From NCBI GenBank assembly GCA_026982275.1, contig JALSHK010000056.1, positions 1-5,616 of the forward strand: 5,616 nucleotides of DNA, written 5' to 3'. A program made the position numbers and the translations under genes. Shown one piece after another: positions 5,615 through 5,616 of this stretch. A model generated the notes under the pieces. The model did no database searches and was not told the origin of the DNA. It saw nothing but the letters and a program-made list of their open reading frames with translations. This stretch comes from Paracoccaceae bacterium (GTDB taxonomy: Bacteria; Pseudomonadota; Alphaproteobacteria; Rhodobacterales; Rhodobacteraceae). The number at the start of each line of letters is the position of its first letter. Within the stretch, counting starts at the first letter, position 1.

Positions 5615-5616
5615 CC

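Noticed and set aside
1..5616. CRISPR array, transposon, phage, toxin-antitoxin or defence genes
   Set aside because: No regularly spaced repeats, transposase or integrase motifs, tRNA attachment sites or paired small genes of those kinds were seen on either strand.

Overview
The window is a chromosomal housekeeping segment from an alphaproteobacterium, most likely a member of Rhodobacterales. Three things point there. The block phoH (ybeZ) - ybeY - CBS/CorC protein - lnt followed by metK is, as far as I know, typical of that order. The protein sequences look alphaproteobacterial, and the RNase P RNA is of the ancestral A type. Base composition is moderately GC-rich, except for an AT-rich patch at the right end. 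The assignment is from recognition only; no search was run.

Left part (2-1763): the 3' part of phoH, ybeY and a CorC/YbeX-like CBS protein are joined stop-to-start by two ATGA overlaps, so they are almost certainly co-transcribed and translationally coupled. In the well-studied families YbeY takes part in 16S rRNA maturation and ribosome quality control, PhoH-type ATPases are linked to RNA metabolism, and CorC is linked to ion handling and envelope integrity. The unit ends in an 11-bp palindrome containing the stop codon of the CBS gene.

Middle (1764-4606): after a 145-nt gap comes lnt, an apolipoprotein N-acyltransferase with an intact Glu-Lys-Cys triad. After a 76-nt gap follows metK, S-adenosylmethionine synthetase. 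The lnt-metK gap is the most interesting regulatory stretch. It holds a perfect 7-bp inverted repeat that overlaps a good -35 box (TTGAAA, 17 nt, CATAAA). It also holds a second small GC hairpin and a segment that partly resembles SAM-II riboswitch 3' sequence. The SAM/SAH riboswitch motif known upstream of metK in Rhodobacterales is not recognisable.

Right part (4607-5616): a strong palindrome separates metK from rnpB, which lies convergent on the minus strand at about 4653-5010. All conserved RNase P blocks are visible, as is a plausible own promoter. Beyond it is an AT-rich divergent intergenic region of about 200 nt, then a small secreted protein of 109 aa that I do not recognise.

I see no mobile element, CRISPR array, toxin-antitoxin pair or defence system. 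The items most worth following are the metK upstream element, the two look-alike palindromes at 1756-1784 and 4620-4647, and the unknown secreted protein.
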